A DNA stretch of 37,431 bases, from positions 1 to 37,431 of the IMG/VR virus record IMGVR_UViG_3300009285_002914, one strand, 5' to 3'. The stretch comes from a virus. This document shows positions 24,739 to 32,026 of the stretch, piece by piece. The position numbers were made by a program, and so were the translations under genes. Under the pieces are notes generated by a model. That model saw only the letters and a program-made list of their open reading frames with translations, ran no database searches and had not been told where the DNA came from. How positions within the stretch are numbered: the first letter of the stretch is position 1; each line of letters opens with the position of its first letter.

Positions 24739-25041
24739 TTAGCTGTCATTCCTGCGCAGGCGGGAATCCATCTTCTTCTCGATGCCGGCCAGGCGCCGGT
24801 TGATCTCGCACACCTGCGTCTCGATATTTTTCAGTGACAACTCATGCTCGCGCAGCGTAACAAAATTTTTTTGATCGGCGACGGCTGATTCGACGAGCGC
24901 GAGGCGGGAATCCATCGCGAAATAGGCGGCGATAATGCCGAAGAGGAGGATGCCAATCTTGATAACGTCGGAGATGACGATGCGCTTGTCGAAACACCAG
25001 ACTTTGCCGCCGTTTTCGCGCGGCGCTTTAGGTTCGGTCAT
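24739..25041 (-). CDS. lysis-cassette membrane protein (holin or inner spanin candidate)
   Basis: 100 aa. One transmembrane segment (about residues 26-45, IKIGILLFGIIAAYFAM) followed by a coiled coil, the topology of an inner-membrane spanin or type III holin. First gene after the late promoter-terminator module, with GGAGG 7 bases before the ATG. The C-terminal MDSRLRRNDS is encoded by a dispersed repeat (24743-24770). Confidence 0.65.
   Translation of the reverse strand: MTEPKAPRENGGKVWCFDKRIVISDVIKIGILLFGIIAAYFAMDSRLALVESAVADQKNFVTLREHELSLKNIETQVCEINRRLAGIEKKMDSRLRRNDS
24743..24770. repeat. GTCATTCCTGCGCAGGCGGG-type repeat
   Basis: Read in frame as the last ten residues of the 100-aa membrane protein. 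Confidence 0.65.
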
Positions 25042-25065
25042 CCGCGTGCCTCCGATGTCGACTGG

Positions 25066-25150
25066 CCGTAAAAACCAAAAGGCCCGACGCGAGCAGCTTT
25101 TATCGGGGACATGACTCCGGTCGTGTCCCCGGTACTGCTCGCGCCGGGCC
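25066..25150 (-). terminator. intrinsic terminator ahead of the late genes, with a palindromic element in its loop
   Basis: On the - strand, GGCCCGGCGCGAGCAG pairs with CTGCTCGCGTCGGGCC (15 of 16 bases) and is followed by TTTTGGTTTTT. A 26-bp palindromic element (25105-25130) sits in the loop and can form its own hairpin. It lies about 40-120 nt downstream of a strong promoter and upstream of the lysis and virion genes. Confidence 0.8.
25105..25130. repeat. 26-bp palindromic element, copy 4 (terminator loop)
   Basis: Arms GGGGACATGA and TCGTGTCCCC, flanked by the two arms of the terminator stem. Confidence 0.85.
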
Positions 25151-25193
25151 TGGTCTTCCCAAAGCCTGGGGCGCTAATCTCTAATTTACCGCG

Positions 25194-25222
25194 ATTTTAC
25201 CACAAGATATTGTGGATGTCAA
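25194..25222 (-). promoter_or_regulatory. late promoter (pR'-like)
   Basis: TTGACA, a 17-bp spacer, TAAAAT on the - strand: consensus sigma70 spacing and near-consensus boxes. The spacer holds a perfect inverted repeat CCACAA-N4-TTGTGG (25200-25215), a likely operator. Predicted start near 25187. The next element downstream is a terminator, then the late genes. Confidence 0.8.
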
Positions 25223-25306
25223 GTGGATACTAAACAACCTGCCCCGTCGGCGGCGACTCGCCGCAGGAGGGGCCGGGCGGACATCAACGGGAGAGCTGCG
25301 CGGCTA

Positions 25307-25504
25307 TCAGCTCGATGCCCGCCCGGTCGCGCTGGTGTTCAGATGGATTCCGTATTTCTCCATTTTCTCCGCGACGAGAGGATCGCTGAGCACGTGGCCG
25401 GTCTCCTCCGGCCGGATATGCTGCAGCACTCCCTGATCGAAACACAGCACAATCCGCCCCGAGAACCCCATGCGTTTGAGCTGCGCGTCATCTATCTCGA
25501 TCAT
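25307..25504 (-). CDS. small protein upstream of the late promoter
   Basis: 65 aa (MIEIDDAQLKRMGFSGRIV...), start coupled to the gemA-like stop (ATGA). The centre (GRIVLCFDQGVLQHIRPEE) resembles the short DUF2292-type beta hairpin proteins only loosely. Last gene of the early operon, the place where a late regulator would be expected; no antiterminator motif is visible. Confidence 0.55.
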   Translation of the reverse strand: MIEIDDAQLKRMGFSGRIVLCFDQGVLQHIRPEETGHVLSDPLVAEKMEKYGIHLNTSATGRASS

Positions 25505-26169
25505 TTGCGCGCCTTGTCCGACGCGTCCGACGCGTCCGACTTGTCCGACATCTCTTTCTTCTTCAGCCAGCCCAGCCGATTCCTCAACTGCACAATCAGC
25601 CGGCTGGCCTCCTCCTCCATCAACATCGAGACGGCGACCGCCTCTTTTTTTGTCAGCATCGCCGCCCATCCATCGAGGCGCGGACCGGGTTTTGCTTGCC
25701 ACATCGGCGGCAGATCCATCTCGCCCATCTCGGCGAGGCTCTTCTCATACGAGATGATGTCGTACATCAGCGAGTACGCGTAGCGGATCGAGTCCTGCCG
25801 CACCGTCGGCGCGACGTGGATATGCGTGATCCCGCGCGGATCCGTATACCGCCGCCGCCGCTCGCGAGCGGGGACATGACTCCGGTCGTGTCCCCGCGGA
25901 TCCCGGCAGCCCAGATGCTCGAGCAATCTCCGCGCATCATCGGTCGTGAAATCCTTCAGGCTCGCTTTCCCCGTCGCGGCATACTGCACCTCATGCCGCA
26001 ACTCGTCGTCGATCCCTCGCTCCTTGAGTGCCGCGAAGATGCGCTTGCGCAACGCATCCGACAGCGGCCGTCCATTCCGTCCGTGTCTGTCCGTGTTCGT
26101 CCGACGACTCATATCAATTTTCGATGGATTTTTTCTTTGTGTCTTTGTGCCTTGGTGGTTGCTTTTCAT
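25501..26169 (-). CDS. gemA: GemA-like (DUF1018) regulatory protein
   Basis: 222 aa from the ATG at 26169, which overlaps the preceding stop (ATGA). Contains the GemA/Mu gp16 pattern: SDALRKRIFAALKERGIDDELRHEVQYAATGKASLKDFTTDDARRLLEHLG. The C-terminal half is helical (MWQAKPGPRLDGWAAMLTKKEAVAVSMLMEEEA). Three repeat types lie inside: the N-terminal KSNHQGTKTQRKNP, an in-frame 26-bp palindrome read as RGHDRSHVP (25870-25895), and TCCGAC units encoding MSDKSDASDASDK at the end. In Mu, gemA affects host gene expression and supercoiling. Confidence 0.8.
   Translation of the reverse strand: MKSNHQGTKTQRKNPSKIDMSRRTNTDRHGRNGRPLSDALRKRIFAALKERGIDDELRHEVQYAATGKASLKDFTTDDARRLLEHLGCRDPRGHDRSHVPARERRRRYTDPRGITHIHVAPTVRQDSIRYAYSLMYDIISYEKSLAEMGEMDLPPMWQAKPGPRLDGWAAMLTKKEAVAVSMLMEEEASRLIVQLRNRLGWLKKKEMSDKSDASDASDKARK
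25513..25551. repeat. TCCGAC-type repeat in gemA
   Basis: Four GTCCGAC units with CGC or TT spacers, read as SDKSDASDASDK. Confidence 0.8.
25870..25895. repeat. 26-bp palindromic element, copy 5 (in gemA)
   Basis: Arms GGGGACATGA and TCGTGTCCCC, read as GHDRSHVP just after the conserved GemA domain. Confidence 0.85.
26082..26166. repeat. TCCGTG variant and CACAAAG-type repeats at the gemA N-terminus
   Basis: 26082-26104 holds GTCCGTGTCTGTCCGTG; 26136-26166 holds TTTGTGTCTTTGTGCCTTGG. Both are translated in gemA. Confidence 0.7.
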
Positions 26170-26420
26170 AAAATCTTTTCCCTTAGATTTATGATTTTCG
26201 CCTTCAGCGCCTGCAATCCCTGCATATACTCCCGCCGCTTTCCCTCGTCGATCGAATCGAACACGCGCACGGTCATCTCGCGGAGGCCCTCCGAGATCTC
26301 GCGCAGATCCACCAGGACCGCCCGCTGCCACGGCGCCCGCCCTTCCCTCGCAACCTCTTTCTCCCATTCCGCGTCAGCTTTCGCGCGCCTGGCGCGCTTC
26401 CGGTCATCGAATTTAGTCAT
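26166..26420 (-). CDS. small helical early protein
   Basis: 84 aa, very rich in charged residues (MTKFDDRKRARRAKADAEWEKEV...), predicted nearly all helical. Its stop overlaps the gemA start. No family recognised. Confidence 0.65.
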   Translation of the reverse strand: MTKFDDRKRARRAKADAEWEKEVAREGRAPWQRAVLVDLREISEGLREMTVRVFDSIDEGKRREYMQGLQALKAKIINLREKIL

Positions 26421-26584
26421 GATTTTTTACCACGGATTTTCACAGATTCACACGGATTTTTTATTGTCCCTTCTCCGTTTCCGGCGACTCGCCGGTCCGT
26501 GAAAATCCGTGTTAATCCGTGGTTAAAGAATCCGTTTGGGATTTGGGCGCGGGCCGCGCCTTGTCGCTCGATAGTCCCCACCAT
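26417..26584 (-). CDS. possible small repeat-built ORF
   Basis: 55 aa, stop overlapping the next start (ATGA at 26417-26420). Most of it is translated TCCGTG-type repeat. A GGTGAG site precedes the ATG. Listed because of the overlap; it may simply be open by chance. Confidence 0.25.
   Translation of the reverse strand: MVGTIERQGAARAQIPNGFFNHGLTRIFTDRRVAGNGEGTIKNPCESVKIRGKKS
26428..26527. repeat. two TCCGTG-type repeats flanking a GGCGACTCGCC palindrome
   Basis: Copies at 26428-26462 and 26495-26527 in the gam-84aa gap. An 11-bp inverted repeat GGGCCGCGCCT...AGGCGCGGCCC follows at about 26550-26609. Confidence 0.7.
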
Positions 26585-26636
26585 CTCACCCACACCTCAG
26601 GCGCGGCCCATGCGCCCCTGAAAACTCCGTCGGCGC

Positions 26637-27182
26637 CTACGCCGCGCCCGGCAACGTCTTCGCCGTGATGACAGCGGACTCACACCAGAACTCGTCGCTC
26701 GTGTCGCGGGTGATGCCGTACTTGCCGAGCCTGCGCTCGAGATCCTTGTCCGACAACTTGCCGATCTCCTCCTTATCGAGTTCGGATTTCACGCGAACGA
26801 AACTTTTCAGGCCCGGTACCGACGCCAGCTTTTCCGCAATCTTCCCGATCATTCCTTTCGGGCACACGATCTTCGAGCTCTTCCGGAAGCCGAGTCGCCC
26901 ATGCGTCAGGTCGATGCTCTTCTTCCCCTTCGTTTCCTCGAGGAGCCGGTCCTTGTTGATTTTGGCGAACTCCTCCAGATCATGCAGCAGCGCCTTTTTG
27001 CGCGCGAGCTGCTCGATCGTGCGCGATTTCAGGGTCTCCTTCTCCTCCTGAATCCGCTCGGTCGCGCGCGCTTCCTCGTCCTCGATATAGCGCGTCAGCT
27101 CGCCGATCTCCTTGAGCGCATTGTCAGCCTCTTCCCATGATTGCAGTGTCGTCGCACCCTTCGCTTTTTGTCGTGCAGCCAT
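26637..27182 (-). CDS. gam: Gam-like host-nuclease inhibitor / DNA-end protector
   Basis: 181 aa, the usual length of Mu Gam. Long N-terminal coiled coil (ALKEIGELTRYIEDEEARATERIQEEKETLKSRTIEQLARKKALLHDLEEFAK) then the Gam core with KKSIDLTHGRLGFRKS and a KTLPGAA tail. Mu Gam is a Ku-like protein that binds DNA ends and blocks RecBCD-type nucleases, protecting linear phage DNA. Confidence 0.9.
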   Translation of the reverse strand: MAARQKAKGATTLQSWEEADNALKEIGELTRYIEDEEARATERIQEEKETLKSRTIEQLARKKALLHDLEEFAKINKDRLLEETKGKKSIDLTHGRLGFRKSSKIVCPKGMIGKIAEKLASVPGLKSFVRVKSELDKEEIGKLSDKDLERRLGKYGITRDTSDEFWCESAVITAKTLPGAA

Positions 27183-27200
27183 CTAACAGACCTCCTTTTT

Positions 27201-27290
27201 TTCTGCGTTAATCTGTGAAATCTGCGGATTATCGGGCACGGCATGCCGTGCCCCTACATCCGTGAAAATCCGTGTTAATCCGTGGTTAAA
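27201..27290. repeat. three repeat families back to back
   Basis: CTGCGTTAATCTG-type (27201-27233), GGGCACGGC-palindrome copy 3 (27234-27259), and TCCGTG-type (27258-27290) fill the gap and the last codons of the 159-aa gene. Confidence 0.8.
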
Positions 27291-27754
27291 ATCTCTTTCG
27301 CTTTCCGGATCTCCCTGGCGAACGTCGCGCACAGATGCAGCATCGTCTGCCCGCAGGCCTCCGGCTCGAGTGCCCGAAGCGTCGACGCCAAAATGCCGAA
27401 TGCCTCGCTCTCGCGCTCGACCGCATCCACCTGCACGAGCGGACCGTTTGCGCCCCACGTCGGCGGCTCGTCCTTCCCCGACTTCGCCGCCAGCCCGCCC
27501 TTGCGCCGCTTGAATTCGCCGGACCCGGACAATGGGGACATGACTCCCGTCGTGTCCCCATTATCAGCACGCGCCGTTCCCCCCTTTGACAAAGGGGGAC
27601 TAAGGGGGATTTTCCGCTTCATGCGGTGGCGCGCATATTTCTCCAGCTCGCCCGCCCGCATCGCCACTTGATAACACGCCTTGCACAGGTCGCGCCCCTG
27701 TATCTCGACGCCCGCCCGCTTGCATTTCACGCACGTCCCGATCTTCCGCGCCAT
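27275..27754 (-). CDS. Cys-rich putative zinc-binding early protein
   Basis: 159 aa. N-terminal zinc-ribbon pattern CVKCKRAG...CKACYQ (residues 8-26). The middle is repeat-encoded: KRKIPLSPPLSKGG from a CCCCCTTT-type repeat and NGDTTGVMSP from a 26-bp palindrome. The C-terminal helical part (GPLVQVDAVERESEAFGILASTLRALEPEACGQTMLHLCATFAREI) looks like an independent domain. DNA- or RNA-binding is possible; function unknown. Confidence 0.65.
   Translation of the reverse strand: MARKIGTCVKCKRAGVEIQGRDLCKACYQVAMRAGELEKYARHRMKRKIPLSPPLSKGGTARADNGDTTGVMSPLSGSGEFKRRKGGLAAKSGKDEPPTWGANGPLVQVDAVERESEAFGILASTLRALEPEACGQTMLHLCATFAREIRKAKEILTTD
27534..27559. repeat. 26-bp palindromic element, copy 6
   Basis: Arms GGGGACATGA and TCGTGTCCCC, read here in a third frame as GDTTGVMSP. 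Confidence 0.85.
27578..27613. repeat. CCCCCTTTGACAAAGGGGG repeat
   Basis: Perfect inverted repeat CCCCCTTTG/CAAAGGGGG followed by ACTAAGGGGGATTTTCC, read in frame as KIPLSPPLSKGG. Confidence 0.75.
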
Positions 27755-27763
27755 ATCCCCCCC

Positions 27764-28171
27764 TCACCCGGTGTGATTTGGTGCATCATTCCATTCCCAA
27801 AGCCCTCGGGCGCCCTTACAAAAGATCGGCTCGGGCAGCGGCCGGATATCGGTCAAAAACCAGGCGTAACGGCCCGGCGTAAAATCTCCTAGATGCCGTT
27901 CCAGCGCTGAAACCGAATATTGCGCGGCTCCTGTGCCGGCAATATCAACCAGCCGTGCCGTTGCCACTATTGCCCCGAAAGGAATTCGCTTCACAAGCCT
28001 CCCGTTTGCACGTTCTTCTTCCGCAAATCTGCGAGCATATGCCGGAAATATCCTCGCAGCATGAATTGCCAGAGGCCCGCGGTAATGAGTGTTCCACGAG
28101 CGTGTCTCGACCTTCTTATGGCCGAGGGCGATGAGAGTAGCCCATGGTTGCCAAAGAGTCAACGCTTTCAT
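27764..28171 (-). CDS. ASCH-domain protein
   Basis: 135 aa from the ATG at 28171. Typical ASCH start (MKALTLWQPWATLIALGHKKVETRSW) and RGPLAIHAA, GAIVATARLVDI strands; the fold is related to PUA domains and binds RNA or modified nucleosides. Phage copies are common but their role is unclear. It starts 2 bases after the previous stop. Confidence 0.85.
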   Translation of the reverse strand: MKALTLWQPWATLIALGHKKVETRSWNTHYRGPLAIHAARIFPAYARRFAEEERANGRLVKRIPFGAIVATARLVDIAGTGAAQYSVSALERHLGDFTPGRYAWFLTDIRPLPEPIFCKGARGLWEWNDAPNHTG

Positions 28172-28173
28172 GC

Positions 28174-28428
28174 TCAGTTCTCCGAATACCGTGTCGGCCA
28201 AATCCTATTAATGATCGCGGCGATGACGAGGAGCTGCTCGTCCGTTTTCGCCGCCGGCAGAAACCGGTGCCACTCCACGAGCTGCCGCCGACCCGCAAGC
28301 TGCACATCCACCATCGACGGCCAACTCACCAAGTGCGCTTCCAGGTGTATCTCGAGCTTCGGATCGTCCATTCTTTCTCTCCCTGTCCGACCTGTCCGAC
28401 CCGTCCGACAGGTCCGACTCTCCTTCAT
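28174..28428 (-). CDS. small early protein downstream of MuB
   Basis: 84 aa if it starts at the ATG overlapping the MuB stop (ATGA at 28425-28428). Residues 3-19 (SRTCRTGRTGRTGRER) are translated TCCGAC repeat, and the second ATG (MDDPKLEIHLEAHL) would give 65 aa. No family recognised. Confidence 0.55.
   Translation of the reverse strand: MKESRTCRTGRTGRTGRERMDDPKLEIHLEAHLVSWPSMVDVQLAGRRQLVEWHRFLPAAKTDEQLLVIAAIINRIWPTRYSEN
28384..28419. repeat. TCCGAC-type repeat
   Basis: Four GTCCGAC units just inside the start of the 84-aa gene. Confidence 0.8.
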
Positions 28429-29621
28429 GCTATTTGCCTCGCGTTGTTTTCGCCGCCGCCGAGTGTCGCGCTCAGGCTCTTGTCCCGACTCTCGACTCGC
28501 GTCGGAGCGTATCGAGCGTCGACCGGCGTAAAAAATTCCTCGACCATCTCGCGAGGGACCGCCCGCAGCCCGCGCTCGTACGCGCGCGTGCACATCCAAC
28601 TCATCAGCGCCGACAGCGGCAGCGCGTAATCGAGGTGGCGCTCCGTCATCAACTCGCACAGACGCGCGAGCGCCGGCGGCGTGATCACCTGCGACGGCGC
28701 CGCGCCGGCAACGCGGAGGCGCTGCTCGATGTAATTCTTCGATTCCGCCGCCAGCCCGTGCAGATAGATGCGGTGCGCGCGCCAGCCGGCGGCGCGGATC
28801 GCATTCAGCCGGTGCGTCAGTTCGGGCGCCTGGCCCACCAGCAGGATCCCGAGCAGCCGCCGGTAGCCGTGCTCTTTCTCGGAGAAAATCTTGAGTTGCG
28901 CGAACATGCGCGGCGTGATCCATTGCGCGTCGTCGACGATCACGCAGACGACGCGGCCCTCCTCGCGCACATTGGCGAGCATGCTCCAAAAACCGCTCGA
29001 GCGCCGCTGCCGGCCGCCGAGAATCTCCTCGGCATCGAGCGCCTCGAGTACGGCATCGCGAACGGCACTCGTCCCGATATCCCGCTTCTCCTCGACCGAG
29101 ACCTCGGCGAGCACGACGTGCGGCAGCTCCTTCGCGATGCGCTCGCGCAGATGCTGCACGAGCGTCGATTTCCCCCAGCCCACCTGCCCGATGACCGCGC
29201 TGAATGCGACGCGGTCGATCTTCTCGATCACGTCCTCGGCGACCACGCGAAATTCTTTCGAGATATACGGCTCGTTCTTTTCGTAGAATGAATCGAACTC
29301 CATGCCGAAATGTTTCAGGCATTTCCTGCTGAGAAACTGCCGTTGGATGCGTTCTTCGTCCCGTTTCATTCTCTCGTCATCCCTCCAGTATTTACCCTCA
29401 CCCGCGGATTCCATTGTGATGCCGCGCTCGTTGCACAGCGCGATGACGCGCTCGCAAAAATGCGGCAGCGACGGCGGCTCGTAACCCTCGCTGAAAAAGC
29501 GGGACACCAGGCTCTTCGAGCAGCCGAGCGCGGCGCACACATCCCGATACGACAGCCCCGCCTGCTGCAGCTTGATCCGCAGCAGTTCATGTGCCGGATT
29601 GTGCCGACTGATTCGATTCAT
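28425..29621 (-). CDS. MuB-type transposition target ATPase
   Basis: 398 aa. N-terminal helix-turn-helix (residues 14-42, YRDVCAALGCSKSLVSRFF), then an AAA+ ATPase with Walker A GQVGWGKST (145-153) and Walker B VCVIVDDAQ (225-233). MuB proteins coat target DNA, choose insertion sites, give transposition immunity and activate the transposase. Longer than Mu B (312 aa). Coupled at both ends by ATGA overlaps. Confidence 0.9.
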   Translation of the reverse strand: MNRISRHNPAHELLRIKLQQAGLSYRDVCAALGCSKSLVSRFFSEGYEPPSLPHFCERVIALCNERGITMESAGEGKYWRDDERMKRDEERIQRQFLSRKCLKHFGMEFDSFYEKNEPYISKEFRVVAEDVIEKIDRVAFSAVIGQVGWGKSTLVQHLRERIAKELPHVVLAEVSVEEKRDIGTSAVRDAVLEALDAEEILGGRQRRSSGFWSMLANVREEGRVVCVIVDDAQWITPRMFAQLKIFSEKEHGYRRLLGILLVGQAPELTHRLNAIRAAGWRAHRIYLHGLAAESKNYIEQRLRVAGAAPSQVITPPALARLCELMTERHLDYALPLSALMSWMCTRAYERGLRAVPREMVEEFFTPVDARYAPTRVESRDKSLSATLGGGENNARQIA

Positions 29622-29914
29622 TCACCCCTCCCCTGGCCCGTCTTCGCGCTCTTGTTCGCACCATTTTTCGCCGGAACGCTCTCTCCCAAATAGCAGGGCT
29701 TCTTCTCCTTGCAGGCATAGTAACAGTCGAACGTCAACTGCAACCGCGACGAGCCCACCTGCACCGCACGAACCGTCAACGCATTCTCGAGCTTTTTCCT
29801 GCAGAGGAAGCACTGATGTCCGCCGCATGCCTCGATGTCCATGTGTCGGCAGTTCGCGAAAATCGCGATCTGTGTTTTCACCTCGACGTGCGTCGTCAGT
29901 TCATGCAGCAGCAT
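29618..29914 (-). CDS. Cys-rich putative metal-binding protein
   Basis: 98 aa. CGGHQCFLCRKK (two Cys pairs) and CYYACKEKKPC suggest a zinc-binding fold. Start overlaps the previous stop (TAATG) and stop overlaps the MuB start (ATGA), so it is translated with the transposition genes. Function unknown. Confidence 0.7.
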   Translation of the reverse strand: MLLHELTTHVEVKTQIAIFANCRHMDIEACGGHQCFLCRKKLENALTVRAVQVGSSRLQLTFDCYYACKEKKPCYLGESVPAKNGANKSAKTGQGRGE

Positions 29915-30249
29915 TACCGTTTCCCCCCGCGCCCTTTCTTCTTCTCAATCGTCCCGCGCTTCCGCGCGTACTCCATGTAATGCAGTACGCGCTCCTGTTT
30001 GTCGGCGATCCATCTATCGAGACCGTCTCCGTCCCATTCCTCCAAAACGCCGCGTTCAGTCAGCATGCGAGCCACTGCGTTCAACTCGGCCAACTCGTGC
30101 CTAATGATGTCGCGATTTCTATCTGCGAAAGTGAGAGCGTGCTTCGGATCGCGATCGTTCAGCCCAAACCGCAACGCCGTGCATATCGCGTGCTGAACCT
30201 CCGCACATTCCTCGATCAGGCATTGCAGCAGCCATTCGGTTTCAGTCAC
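29914..30249 (-). CDS. MazG-like nucleotide pyrophosphohydrolase
   Basis: 111 aa from the GTG at 30249, preceded by AAGGGGAAA. All-alpha NTP-pyrophosphatase pattern: LIEECAEVQHAICTALRFG (EExxE) and IRHELAELNAVARML (ExxE), which hold the Mg ions. Could remove modified or excess nucleotides or act in anti-defence; the context does not say. The open frame extends upstream through repeat sequence (FWILDFGFWIL) that is unlikely to be translated. Confidence 0.72.
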   Translation of the reverse strand: MTETEWLLQCLIEECAEVQHAICTALRFGLNDRDPKHALTFADRNRDIIRHELAELNAVARMLTERGVLEEWDGDGLDRWIADKQERVLHYMEYARKRGTIEKKKGRGGKR

Positions 30250-30271
30250 TTTCCCCTTGCCCCCTTCCAAT

Positions 30272-30346
30272 ACCAAAATCCAAAATCCAAAATCTAAAAT
30301 CCAAAATGAAATTTCATCCGTGAAAATCCGTGTTAATCCGTGGTTG
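30272..30346. repeat. CAAAATC-type and TCCGTG-type repeats
   Basis: CCAAAATCCAAAATCC units (30272-30308), then three TCCGTG units (30315-30346) that encode the last residues of the transposase. Confidence 0.8.
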
Positions 30347-32026
30347 CTTTCCCGTTGATTGCAGCCGCTGGATCGCCGCATCGATTTCCTCCGCCGTCAT
30401 CCAGTCGCCGTACTCATGCGTGAGCGCCTCGCTCTCCTCGACCGTTATCACGCGCCCGAGCGCCTCGTGAATCCGCGCGAGCGCCCGGTAGATGCTCATG
30501 CGCACCGGCGCCCCCGGCCCAGCCTGGATCTCCTCGCCCGCACGCGACATAAACGACAGATTCCCGATGCCCTCGGCGAACCCCCGGAATGCGTCCAGCC
30601 CGTCAACAACCGGATTGCGTTCGGCATGTTTCTGCGAGCGCTCGGTCGTCGTATCCTTGAACGAGCGGAAATCACCGGTGGCGACCGCATGCTCGTAGTA
30701 GCCGCCCTCGAGCGCGTCCATCTTTGCCAGCGGTTTCGCCAGATAATAGCCGCCATCGATCCCGCGCACGCGCACCTCGGGGAACGTCCACGGCGAGTAC
30801 ATCACCTCGGCGTCCGTCTCGCGAAGATCGACCGGAATATTTTCGAGCAGATACCGCCGCCCCTTGAACCGGATCGTGAGATCGCCATAGATGTGGCATG
30901 TCGCCGGTTTCTCGGCGAGCGCCATGAATGCGGCCAGGTCGGCCGGCGGAATGCGCAGCTCGTCACTGCGAATCGTCGACCAGAGTTGCGAGCGCGTCAT
31001 CCCGTAACGACGGTGGATCTGCTGGCCGTTCCACTGGACGCACCACTCGTACGCGCGCGCGTTCAATTCTTCTAATGATTCCGGTTTCTCAACGCGCATC
31101 CGCGTCTCGAAATGCGACTCGACGATCCAGTGCGCGCACTCGACACTGCCGAGCGCCGACGGATGCCCGAGCTTCCCCGCCCTCGAGCGCGTGCCCGTCG
31201 GCTGTTTACCAACGAGTTCGACGCCCAAATTCTCACAGAGTTGTTGGATGTGGCCGCTGTGATATGTCGCGCCCTGGTCGACATACAACCGCGTCGGACA
31301 GCCGCACAACGGAAACTTCTCCGGCTCGCGCTTGCGCGTCCAGGCCGCATGCAAATGCGCGGCCGACGAGATGAACGACTCGTGCCGATGCTGGTACTGC
31401 ACAAACGTGCAGTGAGTGAAATGGTCGGTCAACACGTAGCGGATCACCTGCCGCCCGCGCGCCGGCTTGTTCTGGTCCTTGCCCGCCTGCGGATTCACGC
31501 GGAGGCGGGCCTGCGATCCGCGTTCGTCCAGATACCATATCGAGCAGACCGACGTGTCGAACTGATGCTCCTCGTTCGGCCTCGTCGACCGCCGGCACAT
31601 GCGCGGCGCCGGCTTCGCGAGCGCGCGCCGATCGAGTTGCCGCGCGCGCAAGAGCTGATTGATGTGGTGGGGCTTGACTCCGTTCGACGAGGCGCCGGTC
31701 ACGTCGGCCGCCACCTCTGCCGGCATTGGATTGTTGTATTTGCCCGTTGTCGATTGGTGTTTGAGGAGCGCCGCCCGTTCCACGTCCGCAACCCGGGGAC
31801 ACGATTCCCTCCGTGTCCCCATATCCGCCCGCTGTTTCCGGCCGCTCGCCCAGCCGCCGGCGCGCGCCCACCGATAGATCTGAGCAGCCGACACCCCATA
31901 CACCCCCGCCCACCGTTCCACCACCTCGCCGCGGGGACATGACTCCGGTCGTGTCCCCGCGGCGGCCTGCTCCAGCTCGCGCGCGATCTCCTCAAGCTGC
32001 GCCTCTGTCAGCTCGCGCTTCGTCAA
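30314..32026 (-). CDS. MuA-type D,D,E transposase
   Basis: 570 aa. N-terminal helix-turn-helix (about 33-60, VVERWAGVYGVSAAQIYRWARAGG), then the integrase-fold core with Asp157 (HQFDTSV), Asp250 (LYVDQGAT) and Glu296 (ALGSVECAHW), and a C-terminal beta/helical region. MuA is 663 aa, so this one is compact. The TTG start at 32026 is chosen because it overlaps the previous stop (TTGA) and has GAGGG 7 bases upstream. Two 26-bp palindromes bracket the helix-turn-helix, read as GTRPESCPR and GTRRESCPR. The C-terminal QPRINTDFHG is repeat-encoded. Confidence 0.9.
   Translation of the reverse strand: MTKRELTEAQLEEIARELEQAAAGTRPESCPRGEVVERWAGVYGVSAAQIYRWARAGGWASGRKQRADMGTRRESCPRVADVERAALLKHQSTTGKYNNPMPAEVAADVTGASSNGVKPHHINQLLRARQLDRRALAKPAPRMCRRSTRPNEEHQFDTSVCSIWYLDERGSQARLRVNPQAGKDQNKPARGRQVIRYVLTDHFTHCTFVQYQHRHESFISSAAHLHAAWTRKREPEKFPLCGCPTRLYVDQGATYHSGHIQQLCENLGVELVGKQPTGTRSRAGKLGHPSALGSVECAHWIVESHFETRMRVEKPESLEELNARAYEWCVQWNGQQIHRRYGMTRSQLWSTIRSDELRIPPADLAAFMALAEKPATCHIYGDLTIRFKGRRYLLENIPVDLRETDAEVMYSPWTFPEVRVRGIDGGYYLAKPLAKMDALEGGYYEHAVATGDFRSFKDTTTERSQKHAERNPVVDGLDAFRGFAEGIGNLSFMSRAGEEIQAGPGAPVRMSIYRALARIHEALGRVITVEESEALTHEYGDWMTAEEIDAAIQRLQSTGKQPRINTDFHG
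31795..31820. repeat. 26-bp palindromic element, copy 7 (in transposase)
   Basis: Arms GGGGACACGA and TCGTG-containing end CCGTGTCCCC; the centre matches the 14975 copy rather than the majority type. Confidence 0.85.
31933..31958. repeat. 26-bp palindromic element, copy 8 (in transposase)
   Basis: Majority-type copy; flanks GCGG/CCGC extend the palindrome. Confidence 0.85.
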
